Below are positions 36,859 to 45,592 of a stretch of DNA of 64,000 bases, in pieces. This DNA comes from Desulfovibrio inopinatus DSM 10711 (lineage in GTDB: Bacteria; Desulfobacterota; Desulfovibrionia; Desulfovibrionales; Desulfovibrionaceae): assembly GCF_000429305.1 (NCBI RefSeq), contig NZ_KE386882.1, positions 62,001-126,000 on the forward strand, given 5' to 3'. Below the pieces are notes generated by a model. The model was not told the DNA's origin and searched no databases. It was given only the letters and a program-made list of their open reading frames with translations. A program made the translations under genes and the position numbers. How positions within the stretch are numbered: the first letter of the stretch is position 1; every line of letters starts with the position of its first letter.

Positions 36859-38578
36859 ATATAACCGTAAATTCTGTATTCATTTTTACAGGACCAGACT
36901 GTGTAAAATATGCGCCAATCAAGTAGTCTTTTGATCCAAACTCCAATTTTCCTTCACAAAGAATTGTTCCAAACCAATCAGAATTGTTTCCATTCTGAGT
37001 TTGAAATGTTTTTCCTTCAAAATGAACTTGGGAAGCATATTGAATATCATCACCAGATAAATCTTTAATATTAGTATAAGGGAGTGAATCTGTCTTAATA
37101 TATATATTCAACGGACCATTTTTTATGATATTCCCATCAACAAACACAAGAATATCGCCATCAGAAAGATCATAATAGAAATTTGTATTACCACCAAGAT
37201 CAATTGATGAAAATGTATAAGTCCCAGCAGACATGTACACAGAATTTTCATTCCAACTCGATTGCAGAGATGCATATTCACCTGGAAAAATTACTTTTTC
37301 TTCCAAATAGCCATTAATAGTTATAGAGATATTTCCTGTATTAAAATCTTCATTGAGACTAGGCGCGTCTTTTGTCTCACATGGTTCAGGCGCTGTAGGG
37401 GCTACAATAGGAGGATTGTGGACATCAGGGAAACAATCACCTCCAACATATTTAGAACAATCCACCACCGTATTATCACTGTAACAATCTATACTGCGTC
37501 CTGCTGTTATGTCACCATGAACAATAGGAGGATTATTTGTTCCATCTGTGTTCACATATCCTCCAGCAATAATGTTTCCGTAAATTATTGCACCAAATTT
37601 GAGATCAACATAGCTTGCCGCATTAATATCACCCAATCCATTTCCATCCTGTCCAACTACCGAATCAGATTTATCAGTCTTTACATAGTTTCCAGAATAA
37701 ATATTCCCATATACCTTTGCATCATCACGAAGAAAAACATATCCTCCAGCATGGACATCACCTTTTACAATGCAGTTTTGCCCTAAATATACATTTCTTT
37801 TTGCAAAAATACTCCCTCCAATTTCTGAATTACTATCCTCAATAACGATATTGCGTTGTGCATACAAATCTCCACCAATTGAGACACCACTTTTTGTAAA
37901 CAGATTATTCCCGACACAAATACTCCCACCAACAGTACTATTACTCGATATCCTAACATTATTCATTGCAACAATATTTCCTGTTACAATAAACTTCCCG
38001 CCATCCTCATTGTTATGATCAGACTGACAATGTTGACAATTAACATTGTGTGCATATACACTTCCTGTAATTTGGGCTTTATTTCCAATATCTGTGTTGC
38101 CTTTTGTTGAAAACAAGGCATAATCATACTTATCATTCGTAGGCCCTCCCCCACTCACGTCATCTTCAAGTCCAGCAGCAGATAAAGGAATAGAACTAAA
38201 CTTAAAATTGCTTTCACCATTTGTGCCGTTATTTATTGTTCCTATACTATCGAGAAGATAATCGGTGCTGCCTGTAGGCATTGTAAAGTCCAGAGCGATA
38301 TCTTTCCCTGTTCCTACTGTAATCGCTAAGCTTCCACTCGCTGACAATGAGCTCAACTTCGTCCCGCCGACCGTGCGGGCAAAATTGATACCGGATTGCG
38401 CAAGGTAAAAGGCCTGCGCACGCTGATTTTCCCGAAGTTGACCGAATGAAGATCGAGAACTCGTATTGGAAAGCGCCGCTCCCAAAGCACCAACAGCGAC
38501 CAACAAAACAATTCCATAGAGCAACGTTGAACCGCGCATGTGCCGGTGACTTTGCCTTCGATGGTCGCGCTTTTCCAT
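36821..38578 (-). CDS. PilX-like minor pilin with repeat-rich beta-helix-like body
   Basis: A 585-residue protein. It starts like PilX/GspK proteins (RGSTLLYGIVLLVAVGALGAALSNTSSRSSFGQLRENQRAQAFYLAQSGI): hydrophobic N-terminal helix, then an assembly-competent alpha segment. Residues about 165-365 consist of roughly 20-residue units of the type GxI-A-x-x-N-V-x-I followed by IGGSI or VYGNIY, resembling bactofilin-like or left-handed beta-helix repeats. The C-terminal third is a separate extracellular-looking domain. Its coding sequence is AT-rich compared with the neighbours. The ATG at 38578 has GGAG five bases upstream. It lies in the minor pilin operon and might form the tip. Confidence 0.82.
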   Translation of the reverse strand: MEKRDHRRQSHRHMRGSTLLYGIVLLVAVGALGAALSNTSSRSSFGQLRENQRAQAFYLAQSGINFARTVGGTKLSSLSASGSLAITVGTGKDIALDFTMPTGSTDYLLDSIGTINNGTNGESNFKFSSIPLSAAGLEDDVSGGGPTNDKYDYALFSTKGNTDIGNKAQITGSVYAHNVNCQHCQSDHNNEDGGKFIVTGNIVAMNNVRISSNSTVGGSICVGNNLFTKSGVSIGGDLYAQRNIVIEDSNSEIGGSIFAKRNVYLGQNCIVKGDVHAGGYVFLRDDAKVYGNIYSGNYVKTDKSDSVVGQDGNGLGDINAASYVDLKFGAIIYGNIIAGGYVNTDGTNNPPIVHGDITAGRSIDCYSDNTVVDCSKYVGGDCFPDVHNPPIVAPTAPEPCETKDAPSLNEDFNTGNISITINGYLEEKVIFPGEYASLQSSWNENSVYMSAGTYTFSSIDLGGNTNFYYDLSDGDILVFVDGNIIKNGPLNIYIKTDSLPYTNIKDLSGDDIQYASQVHFEGKTFQTQNGNNSDWFGTILCEGKLEFGSKDYLIGAYFTQSGPVKMNTEFTVIYVLSNYAKEHWY

Positions 38579-38593
38579 AAACACTCCAAAACG

Positions 38594-39103
38594 TTAATAA
38601 CTCTGTATGGCAACTTGCGTCGAAAGATCTTTGAACAAATCTTGTCCAACCGAAAATCTCAATGCAACATCAACAAGTTTAATATCTCCAACACTTGCTG
38701 CAACCGATGTCCCGGTGTAGCTATCGTAACACGTAAATCGCAATCCATTGTTTTGATCAACATCGTCCATAAGCGTATAATCTTGAGTTCCTACGACACC
38801 ACCCATATTATACAATACAACAGAGCCAGTTTGATAAATCATAAAAATATTCGTTCCATCGGTATACGTTATATTCGATTGTGAACACGCTGTTATAGCG
38901 CCCATGGACGCTACAGACGTCAGCTCAACGACAATACGATCCAATGCAACTTGTGCTTTTTGTGTATTTTGATACGTCTGCTCGGCAGAAACATACCCAA
39001 GCATAATATTGGAAAGAAGTTGCACACCGGTGACAACCAAAATAGCCGTCAAGACGAGGACGGCAATGATTTCAATCAGCGTGAAACCACGATGTGTCTT
39101 CAT
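38594..39103 (-). CDS. Minor pseudopilin, PilW/GspJ-like
   Basis: A prepilin of about 169 residues from the ATG at 39103: MKTHRG/FTLIEIIAVLVLTAILVVTGVQLLSNIML. A longer start at 39127 overlaps the upstream pilin stop and cannot be excluded. It precedes the PilX-like gene by ten bases, as PilW precedes PilX in other pilus operons. Confidence 0.82.
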   Translation of the reverse strand: MKTHRGFTLIEIIAVLVLTAILVVTGVQLLSNIMLGYVSAEQTYQNTQKAQVALDRIVVELTSVASMGAITACSQSNITYTDGTNIFMIYQTGSVVLYNMGGVVGTQDYTLMDDVDQNNGLRFTCYDSYTGTSVAASVGDIKLVDVALRFSVGQDLFKDLSTQVAIQSY

Positions 39104-39116
39104 GGCAAAACTCACA

Positions 39117-39626
39117 TCATGACTCATCGGAAGCCCCACCACCAGCATATGCTGAAAAAAGATAGGTGAGGCTCAATTGCGAGGCTGCATCAGGCTTGAT
39201 TATCACGAGAAGGTAAAGGGAAGAAGTCCCCCCATTCACAAAAGTATTAGTATTTTTGTCATAGTCAACATACTTATTTTCTTGAACGTAGTACGTTCCA
39301 TAATCACCACTGCTCACAGTCGATCCGGCACTTCCAATATCATCCGTTGAATCCGACCCACCATAGAGTTCATCGAGCCGTGCTTTGCATGTAGCCAATG
39401 AAGAACAGCTAGACATCAAATCTGTATAATGAGCAACCATCCTCTCCATGACTTGATTCAATGCCACATCTGTTTCGAGGCGGCTCTCCACATCCCCACT
39501 TCGCATGAGCTTCCACCCCATGAAAGGAACAATGGTCGTTGCCGCAATACCGAGAATGACAAGTGTCAAAATGATTTCGAGCAGGGTGAATCCTGTCTGC
39601 GGAATTGGTCTGTTCGTTGTTTTCAT
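39117..39626 (-). CDS. Minor pseudopilin, PilV/GspI-like
   Basis: A 169-residue prepilin with cleavage site PQTG/FTLLEIILTLVILGIAATTIVPFMGWKL. A cysteine pair (SSCSSLATC) lies in the body and may form a disulfide. It is the second gene of the minor pilin operon. The residue after the hydrophobic helix is a plain pseudopilin surface rather than a major-pilin one. Confidence 0.82.
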   Translation of the reverse strand: MKTTNRPIPQTGFTLLEIILTLVILGIAATTIVPFMGWKLMRSGDVESRLETDVALNQVMERMVAHYTDLMSSCSSLATCKARLDELYGGSDSTDDIGSAGSTVSSGDYGTYYVQENKYVDYDKNTNTFVNGGTSSLYLLVIIKPDAASQLSLTYLFSAYAGGGASDES

Positions 39627-39635
39627 AGAGAACTC

Positions 39636-40115
39636 TTACGGAATAAAGCCGGTATACGGCGTGATGGAAATGTTTACCGCCTGTCCGCCTGTCACTGTAA
39701 TGGTTTCCGTCGTTGTCACGGCAGTGTTGCCGGTACTATCGGTCGGCATGCCGCGCCAGTTAAAGTAATAGGTCGCCGCACCGGCTGTGACACTGACTCC
39801 AGTCGGAAAAGTATGCGTATCGGATTCTCCGGGTAGCGTGGCACCTATGACATCGGCATTATTTTCGACAAGCTGATAACTATTTGCATTGACCTGAATT
39901 CCCCACGTATCAATATCACTCATCGCTCTAATCTGTGCATAGCGCAAAGCCACTTTGAGGGCATCGGCTTCGGCAATCGCATCGACTCCGACATTCATCA
40001 TGCGGGGAGTGACCACGGCGGCAAGAACTCCGACGAGAAGAAGAACGGAAATGATTTCAATCATGGTAAAGCCGGAAGGCCGTTGTGATGCCATGGCGTT
40101 CTTTCGCTTTTTCAT
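39636..40115 (-). CDS. Minor pseudopilin, GspH/FimT-like
   Basis: First gene of the minor pilin operon, about 159 residues from the ATG at 40115; an in-frame ATG at 40094 (MASQRPSG) is an alternative start. The cleavage site is RPSG/FTMIEIISVLLLVGVLAAVVTPRMMNV, followed by AEADALKVALRYAQIRAMS, which is typical of GspH/FimT helices. The C-terminal ITPYTGFIP is also family-like. Confidence 0.85.
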   Translation of the reverse strand: MKKRKNAMASQRPSGFTMIEIISVLLLVGVLAAVVTPRMMNVGVDAIAEADALKVALRYAQIRAMSDIDTWGIQVNANSYQLVENNADVIGATLPGESDTHTFPTGVSVTAGAATYYFNWRGMPTDSTGNTAVTTTETITVTGGQAVNISITPYTGFIP

Positions 40116-40340
40116 TGTATTTCGATGATCAGAAAACGTCATTTGATGTTGTGCTTTTGAATGATACCGCTCGAAACGGCATCGGGCAAGTAAAGTTGTT
40201 CGCAGACGATAAAGAAGCCAAGGATAAAAAGCCCCATATGACGGCGGATTCTCATCGTATACAATGAAACATTTTCTTCAACAGCATGATAAATCCCTCT
40301 CCCCGCGAGTCATACTCAAGGGGAAAAAAATCTCCCAATG

Positions 40341-42044
40341 CTATCCATCCATACACTCGGCCGCAACAACATGCCGCAATTTCTCAAAAAAATCTGATTC
40401 AATGGTCTCATACTGAAATGTAGCAAGTTGCGTCAGCTCCTTCAAAGAGTATTTTGTCTGCAACTTGTGCTTATTTGCAGCGGAATTGCCGAGTTTTGAG
40501 CCGGAAACAAATCGATTTCCCTGCAATGTACTCATGTGTTCAACGCGAAGATGCCCCTGATAGACGGGGCTTCTTCCCTGCAATGAAAGACGAAGATCAT
40601 GGTCAACGTCATCGAATTGTGTGGGATTGAACCGAATATCAAACGGTCCAACGGTATTGAGTGTTTCTGTTTTGAAAAGGTGGCAACATCCCATCACGGA
40701 TGTACACGGAGACATCAGGCGGAATTGGCCGGAATCGGCGCTTTGGCTGTGTATGGCCGCCAAATCGAATAGCGGATCGTCCAAGGGGATGTTCCCGGAA
40801 GCAGGGTATAACGACGCAAGAAGATGAAACCCCACCGCCTGCAGCGCATCAGGCGAAACGGCATCGGCAATGCGGGCACCGATCACCCCGGCTTCGGGAT
40901 AGCGATCAAAACCGGCATACAGTCGGCCAAGCCAATCCGAAGGAAGCAAGACATCATCATCAAGGTAGGCAATATGGTCACACTCCTGCACTTCCGGCAA
41001 GGCCATGAGCCAATTGCGGGCCGCCGGAGCGCCAATGTTCACGGGGAGTGTCACCACCTGAAACGAAGGCAAAAGCGCGGCATACTTGGCCAGCACATCC
41101 TTCGTCCCATCCGTACTTGCATTATCAAGCACAACAAGACGAACGCCGGGTAAATCCGTTCCACACAGACTTTCAAGGGTCTTCTCAAGGACCTCAGCCT
41201 TATTGTACGTATACAACAAGACCGCCGTGCGACCTGAAGGTACCGTTATTGCCGTATCCGTCTCGGAAAGGAGGTCGAACAGTCGATAGGTGAGATGCGC
41301 TGTCAACGGCCGCCTTTGGAGAGCCTGGCGCAAGAAAGCGAGGCAGTCGCCTCGATGTCCTTGCCTGTACTGCATCTCTGCGCGACGTGGTAAGAATGCA
41401 GGAGTGCATTCAGCAAGAACGGGGTCATTCTCTATCGTGCGGTAGATGGATTCCGCACGAGCATAGTCGTGCGCTAAATAGGCTGCCTCGGCATGGAGAA
41501 GCGTCGAAACAGGACGGTGCAACACCTCATCGTGTTGCTGGAGAAATGCGTCCAAGACATCGGGCCGGTGGTCTTGCAATGCCAACTCATGCACTTTATC
41601 CAGCCAAAAATAATTTCCTGATTTCCCAAATTGCGTGGAACAATATTGCCCGGCTTTCTCCGTGTCATTTTTTTGTAATGTACGAAGATAATACCGCGTA
41701 TCCACATCGACATCGTAACGTGTGCCGCATCTTGAAAGAACATGGAGTAATGGAGACTTATCTTCCCCAACAACCGCAGCAACACGAGCACCGACCGCAA
41801 CGAGCTGGTTGGCCAAGCCCAGATTGGCCGGGCTTTCGGTCCATGCATCCACCATGGCGCTTCGTGTCAAGTGCAGGAGCGTCTTCGTCATATTGGCGTT
41901 GCCGGACTCCATACTTTCCGAGGCGGCGCGCAACGCGGTTTCTGCAACATCAATCAATTGTGTTGAACCGGTGGAGCCAACAAGCAACCGTATACGCACA
42001 TACGGGGGGATCTCATTCCACAAAGCCAACAACGAAGATTGCAT
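40341..42044 (-). CDS. GT2 family glycosyltransferase with alpha-helical N-terminal half
   Basis: A 567-residue cytoplasmic protein when started at the ATG at 42044 (GGAG upstream). Residues 1 to about 290 are helical and TPR-like (ARAESIYRTIENDPVLAECTPAFLPRRAEMQYRQGHRGD). The C-terminal half is a family 2 glycosyltransferase: TAVLLYTYNKAEVLEKTL, VVLDNASTDGTKDV, the metal-binding YLDDDVLLP, and a C-terminal HD-containing region (TQFDDVDHDLRLSLQG). Its acceptor is unknown; its place beside the pilin operons suggests pilin or surface glycan modification. Confidence 0.85.
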   Translation of the reverse strand: MQSSLLALWNEIPPYVRIRLLVGSTGSTQLIDVAETALRAASESMESGNANMTKTLLHLTRSAMVDAWTESPANLGLANQLVAVGARVAAVVGEDKSPLLHVLSRCGTRYDVDVDTRYYLRTLQKNDTEKAGQYCSTQFGKSGNYFWLDKVHELALQDHRPDVLDAFLQQHDEVLHRPVSTLLHAEAAYLAHDYARAESIYRTIENDPVLAECTPAFLPRRAEMQYRQGHRGDCLAFLRQALQRRPLTAHLTYRLFDLLSETDTAITVPSGRTAVLLYTYNKAEVLEKTLESLCGTDLPGVRLVVLDNASTDGTKDVLAKYAALLPSFQVVTLPVNIGAPAARNWLMALPEVQECDHIAYLDDDVLLPSDWLGRLYAGFDRYPEAGVIGARIADAVSPDALQAVGFHLLASLYPASGNIPLDDPLFDLAAIHSQSADSGQFRLMSPCTSVMGCCHLFKTETLNTVGPFDIRFNPTQFDDVDHDLRLSLQGRSPVYQGHLRVEHMSTLQGNRFVSGSKLGNSAANKHKLQTKYSLKELTQLATFQYETIESDFFEKLRHVVAAECMDG

Positions 42045-42199
42045 AGTCACTCCACACATTGAAAGAAAACCAATGACTCTCTTGCCTACCGCACAATGCG
42101 AAGTCATACGAAGTTCGACTCGTCAAAGCAAGGCGCAAGAAAGCAAACTCACACTCGAACAGGAGAACAATACAAACGAAAAGATCGAACGGCAGGCAA

Positions 42200-42238
42200 A
42201 AATAAACCTTTTCTGTTGTTGGCAGAAAAGGTTTATTT
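42200..42238 (-). terminator. Intrinsic terminator after the lytic transglycosylase
   Basis: A perfect 16-base-pair stem (42200-42215 with 42223-42238) around the loop ttgttgg. On the minus strand it is followed by a T-rich run (TTTATTTTTG), a textbook terminator for the SLT gene; on the plus strand it would be weaker. Confidence 0.85.
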
Positions 42239-42270
42239 CTCATCATAGAGAGAAGCAAAAAAGCGTCGAC

Positions 42271-42984
42271 TCATATTCCTTTCAGCATAGCATAACGCGA
42301 CAATATACGGGCTACGTAATACCGTGTTTCCTCGTATGGAGGGATGCCATTATATCGACTGACCGCTTCGGGACCGGCGTTATATGCGGCCAACGCCAAT
42401 TTAACATGCTTGAATTTATCCATCATCCAGCGCAAATACCGTGTGCCGGCTTCAATATTGCGAGCAGGATCAAACGGCTCGGTCAAACCGAGCAACGCCT
42501 GTGTCTCAGGCATAATCTGCATAAGTCCTTGCGCTCCCTTGGGTGAGACCGCAAAATTGGCGAATCCGGATTCCTGCTCAATCACAGCGTAAACAAGCTC
42601 CGGATCGAGTTTATGCCTTTTGCTTGATGCGTCGATATATTTGAGAATTTTCGCCGACGGTTTCACTTTCGGAAATGGACGCCCCTTTCGAGGCTTCAGA
42701 AGCTGTGCCGGCACATGCTCGGCAATCCACTCCTTCTTCATTTCTTTGGCTTCTCCGCCATGTTTTTTGATAAGTTTCCGAATAGCCGCCATACCGAGTG
42801 TCGGTTTGTTTTTCCCTTCATAAATCAACACCAGCCCATCCCGAGGGGCGGTGCTCAGATGGACAATCCCGTACTCATCCGTCTGTCCATACAAAGAATA
42901 TGCGCATGCATACGTTGATACGAAAAGGAGAAAAACCAGACCGAAAGCACCCCCAACGATGATGCGCTTCGTCGCAATACTCAT
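42271..42984 (-). CDS. Lytic transglycosylase (SLT domain)
   Basis: A 237-residue envelope murein lyase. A signal peptide (about 8-30, GGAFGLVFLLFVSTYACAYS) precedes an N-terminal domain (YGQTDEYGIVHLSTAPRDG) and the SLT fold (about 115-237): VYAVIEQESGFANFAVSPKGAQGLMQIMP holds the catalytic Glu, and AALAAYNAGPEAVSRYNGIPPYEETRYYV is the second signature (ALAAYNAGP). It may open the cell wall for the pilus or secretion machine encoded on both sides. Last gene before its terminator. Confidence 0.93.
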   Translation of the reverse strand: MSIATKRIIVGGAFGLVFLLFVSTYACAYSLYGQTDEYGIVHLSTAPRDGLVLIYEGKNKPTLGMAAIRKLIKKHGGEAKEMKKEWIAEHVPAQLLKPRKGRPFPKVKPSAKILKYIDASSKRHKLDPELVYAVIEQESGFANFAVSPKGAQGLMQIMPETQALLGLTEPFDPARNIEAGTRYLRWMMDKFKHVKLALAAYNAGPEAVSRYNGIPPYEETRYYVARILSRYAMLKGI

Positions 42985-43062
42985 GATGGCACATGCCTCA
43001 CAACTTTTTATAGGAATACCCTCTTATATGAATTCCAGGGAGAGGTGGCAAGAGGTGTATCG

Positions 43063-43947
43063 TCAATATCGATACGGCTGGTAACCGCTTGATGGCGGAG
43101 AATACGGAGCATCGAATGCACCAGGAAGATAACTCCGAGGCTCCTTTTGCACGGGAGTATAATATTGCATCGCTTCCGGCATATCGTCGACAAGGTCAGC
43201 AATACGTTCTTCGTCTGTTGGGTGAGTGGACAAAAAAAACGGAAGTTGGCTTGTATCAGTATACAACATATTCTGCCAAAATGACAACGCCGACCGCGGA
43301 TCGTAGCCGGCTTTGGCCATAAGAATCAGGCCAATACGGTCAGCCTCGGACTCCTGGGATCGACTATGCGGCAGACCAACGGCGACTTGGGAGCCAAACC
43401 CATACAGCTGTTGAAAGGTATTGAACGCCGCAGCATCCCCCCCGCTGACCATAAGACCAGCAAGGTCACCTCCCAAAGATAACGCCATTTGCGAACTCAT
43501 CCGCTCCACCCCATGCCGGGCAATAACATGGGCAATTTCATGGGCCATCACCGTGGCGAGTTGGTTTTCCGTACGGGCATATTTAAACATCCCCTCATAC
43601 ACATAGACTTTGCCACCGGGCAGGGCGAACGCATTCGGCGTATCATTGGCGACAACATAAAACTCCCATTGATACTCAGGACGTGCAGCCCCCGCCGCAA
43701 TTCGTCGCCCAACACGATTGACCAAGGCAACACGACGAGCATCCGTGGAGAGCCGCTCCGTGCGTTTCACCTCTTCCGACGCCTTCATCCCCAAAAGCAT
43801 CTCCTGTTCCTTATCCAGAAGGATCAGTTGAGAACGGCCTGTATACGGGGCTTGCGCACACCCCGCCATGCCGACAAGAAGACATATCACAACCCACACC
43901 ACAACATGCAGGCGGCGAACCCGAGAATACAGAGGAGAGATCTTCAT
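43063..43947 (-). CDS. M48 family metalloprotease lipoprotein
   Basis: A periplasmic zinc protease of the M48/LoiP type, 294 residues from the ATG at 43947; an upstream ATG at 43989 is possible, and no clear ribosome binding site decides. The N-terminus has a lipobox, LLVGMAGC. The active-site motif HEIAHVIARHG and the third ligand region SESEADRIGLILMAKAGY are intact. The tail is Pro/Tyr-rich. It is transcribed together with the small HTH gene at 44.0-44.2 kb. Confidence 0.88.
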   Translation of the reverse strand: MKISPLYSRVRRLHVVVWVVICLLVGMAGCAQAPYTGRSQLILLDKEQEMLLGMKASEEVKRTERLSTDARRVALVNRVGRRIAAGAARPEYQWEFYVVANDTPNAFALPGGKVYVYEGMFKYARTENQLATVMAHEIAHVIARHGVERMSSQMALSLGGDLAGLMVSGGDAAAFNTFQQLYGFGSQVAVGLPHSRSQESEADRIGLILMAKAGYDPRSALSFWQNMLYTDTSQLPFFLSTHPTDEERIADLVDDMPEAMQYYTPVQKEPRSYLPGAFDAPYSPPSSGYQPYRY

Positions 43948-44000
43948 CTGGAGAGAATAAGGCGACAGCCCGGTGACGTAAAGAGGCATTCTTGCATCCG

Positions 44001-44216
44001 TTATCGAGGAACAGATCGTCGCCCAGAACCCCTCGATGTCGCTGTACGTCGTTGACGTTCCAGCCAGACATCCACATCTTTTGGACGACACCGCCAGATT
44101 CCATCCAATTTGAAGGCAGGAAATTGCCGTTGCCGAATCCATTTATACAACGTTTTTTTCGAACAACTCATCTCCGAACAAATCTGCTCCAACCCTGCAA
44201 TAACAAGTCGATCCAT
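44001..44216 (-). CDS. Small helix-turn-helix DNA-binding protein (AlpA/excisionase-like)
   Basis: A 71-residue protein from the ATG at 44216, which has GAGGG seven bases upstream; an in-frame ATG lies six codons earlier. It matches the winged-helix MerR/AlpA pattern: SCSKKTLYKWIRQRQFPAFKLDGIWRCRPKDVDVWLERQR, where the first helices recognise DNA. The family is frequent in mobile elements as excisionase or activator. Divergent from the CI-like repressor gene. Confidence 0.8.
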   Translation of the reverse strand: MDRLVIAGLEQICSEMSCSKKTLYKWIRQRQFPAFKLDGIWRCRPKDVDVWLERQRRTATSRGSGRRSVPR

Positions 44217-44275
44217 TGGATTTCCCTCGCTCATCGTCAGCTATTGACTTACTACGATTCCAATTTCCTTGACAC

Positions 44276-44294
44276 ATGCCATAGGCCATGGCAT
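44276..44294. promoter_or_regulatory. Palindromic operator candidate between divergent regulators
   Basis: ATGCCAT-AGGCC-ATGGCAT is a perfect 7-7 inverted repeat, preceded by TTGACA at 44270-44275 on the plus strand. Its position in the 180-base gap between an HTH gene and a CI-type repressor gene suggests a binding site for one of them. Confidence 0.5.
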
Positions 44295-44396
44295 CACATC
44301 AAAAGGATGTATTTTCCATATTTTTCATAAGGGCTTCTTCCCCTTGGCGTGTCCGAGAATAGAATACACGCGAACACCTGTCAAGGAAAATAGTAC

Positions 44397-45122
44397 ATGA
44401 AGAAGAATAGTACGCATAAGACGTATTATACGGACGGGAACGCAGTGGACGACATCCTCGGACGCATCAAAACCGTTCTTGCCGTTAAAACTCAAACCGA
44501 ACTGGCTCGACTTCTCGATGTCGGCAAACAGTCCATCACCGACGCCAAGAAACGTGGCCGCATTCCTGCTGATTGGCTCATGCGACTGGGACGTCTTAAA
44601 GACGTCAATCCTGTCTGGCTCGAAACGGGCCAGGGGACACCTTTTCTCCATGCCGAAAAACAGCATGTGACGGGACTCATGGAGTACCCCGGGCACTACC
44701 ACTCCAACGACTTTATCTATATCCCCCTTGTCAAAGCGAAATGGTCACCCGACCAAGATACGCTGGAATCGGATCACGACATTGAATCGTATTATGCCTT
44801 TCGCCGTGAGTGGCTCAAGGGCAAGGGACAAATTGCGCACATGCGACTTCTTCGCGTTACAGGAGAATCCATGGTGCCAACCCTGCGAGACGACGACATC
44901 GTGCTCGTTGACCTCTCACAAACCGATATTCTGACGGGGAAAATATTCGCCGTTGGTATTGATGATGAAATATGTATAAAACGGCTCGATAAAAAACCTG
45001 GGATCATTGTTCTCATCAGCGATAATCGCCTTCTTTACCCCCCCATAGACATCGAACCGGACAATTCTGCGAATGTCCGCATCATAGGAAGGGTTGTCTG
45101 GATGGCTCGTGAGGCTATGTAA
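44397..45122 (+). CDS. CI-like repressor with S24 peptidase domain
   Basis: A 241-residue transcription regulator of the phage CI/LexA type. Residues about 15-80 form the Phage_CI_repr helix-turn-helix (KTQTELARLLDVGKQSITDAKKRGRIPADWLMRL); residues about 140-240 form the S24 peptidase fold, with the nucleophile Ser in GESMVPTLRDDDIVLVD and the Lys partner in EICIKRLDKK. Self-cleavage is thus possible. AAGGAA lies about nine bases before the ATG. No phage genes flank it, so it may be a domesticated or stress-response regulator. Confidence 0.9.
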   Translation: MKKNSTHKTYYTDGNAVDDILGRIKTVLAVKTQTELARLLDVGKQSITDAKKRGRIPADWLMRLGRLKDVNPVWLETGQGTPFLHAEKQHVTGLMEYPGHYHSNDFIYIPLVKAKWSPDQDTLESDHDIESYYAFRREWLKGKGQIAHMRLLRVTGESMVPTLRDDDIVLVDLSQTDILTGKIFAVGIDDEICIKRLDKKPGIIVLISDNRLLYPPIDIEPDNSANVRIIGRVVWMAREAM

Positions 45123-45190
45123 AAGCCATTTTCGTATACGATGTACGTAAAAACTTGACAAAAACCACACAAAAACATAGATATACCGAT

Positions 45191-45535
45191 ATGAAAAACG
45201 ACAAAACATCTCCAACAATACGTTTCAATCCCCCCTCCCCCGAAAACAATTGCCCCTATCGAGATATTCCAGAACAACAGTCCCCCAGCCTTTTTGCCAG
45301 CCCGACAGACCGCCTGTTTCATCGCTCTCTCGGGCCGCATGAAACCGGAACATGTCGCATCGACTTGTCCCACTGCCCTCCCCGATTTTTTTCGTGTCCA
45401 AGGATAGAACCGACACACCACACCTGCCCCAAGCCGGACTGTGGGCAGCCTCTTTTTCGGGACAGCAGGACAGGAGTCCTGTTCTGCCAGGAATGTCTTT
45501 TATGGGATACATCACAAGATGTTGGACACACATGA
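45191..45535 (+). CDS. Small zinc-ribbon hypothetical protein
   Basis: A possible 114-residue protein. The C-terminal part has four cysteines spaced as in a zinc ribbon: CPKPDC and later CQEC around residues 84-107. The N-terminal half is low complexity and Pro/Ser-rich, and no ribosome binding site precedes the ATG at 45191. It could be a translated small gene downstream of the CI-like regulator, or chance. Confidence 0.4.
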   Translation: MKNDKTSPTIRFNPPSPENNCPYRDIPEQQSPSLFASPTDRLFHRSLGPHETGTCRIDLSHCPPRFFSCPRIEPTHHTCPKPDCGQPLFRDSRTGVLFCQECLLWDTSQDVGHT

Positions 45536-45592
45536 TTCACCACGAGACCGAGGCGAAGTCATGGACCATGGGGAAAAGAAAAGAGCTGCAGG

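Noticed and set aside
40284-40300. GG-N10-GC spacing on the minus strand upstream of the minor pilin operon, as a second sigma-54 promoter
   Set aside because: Only the GG/GC spacing fits; the bases around both elements do not match the consensus, so it is likely chance.
43989-44142. Longer N-terminus of the M48 protease
   Set aside because: It overlaps the HTH gene and places an unlikely stretch before the signal peptide.
44001-45122. A prophage between the CI-like repressor and HTH gene
   Set aside because: No integrase, structural or replication gene is present nearby; the regulators stand alone.
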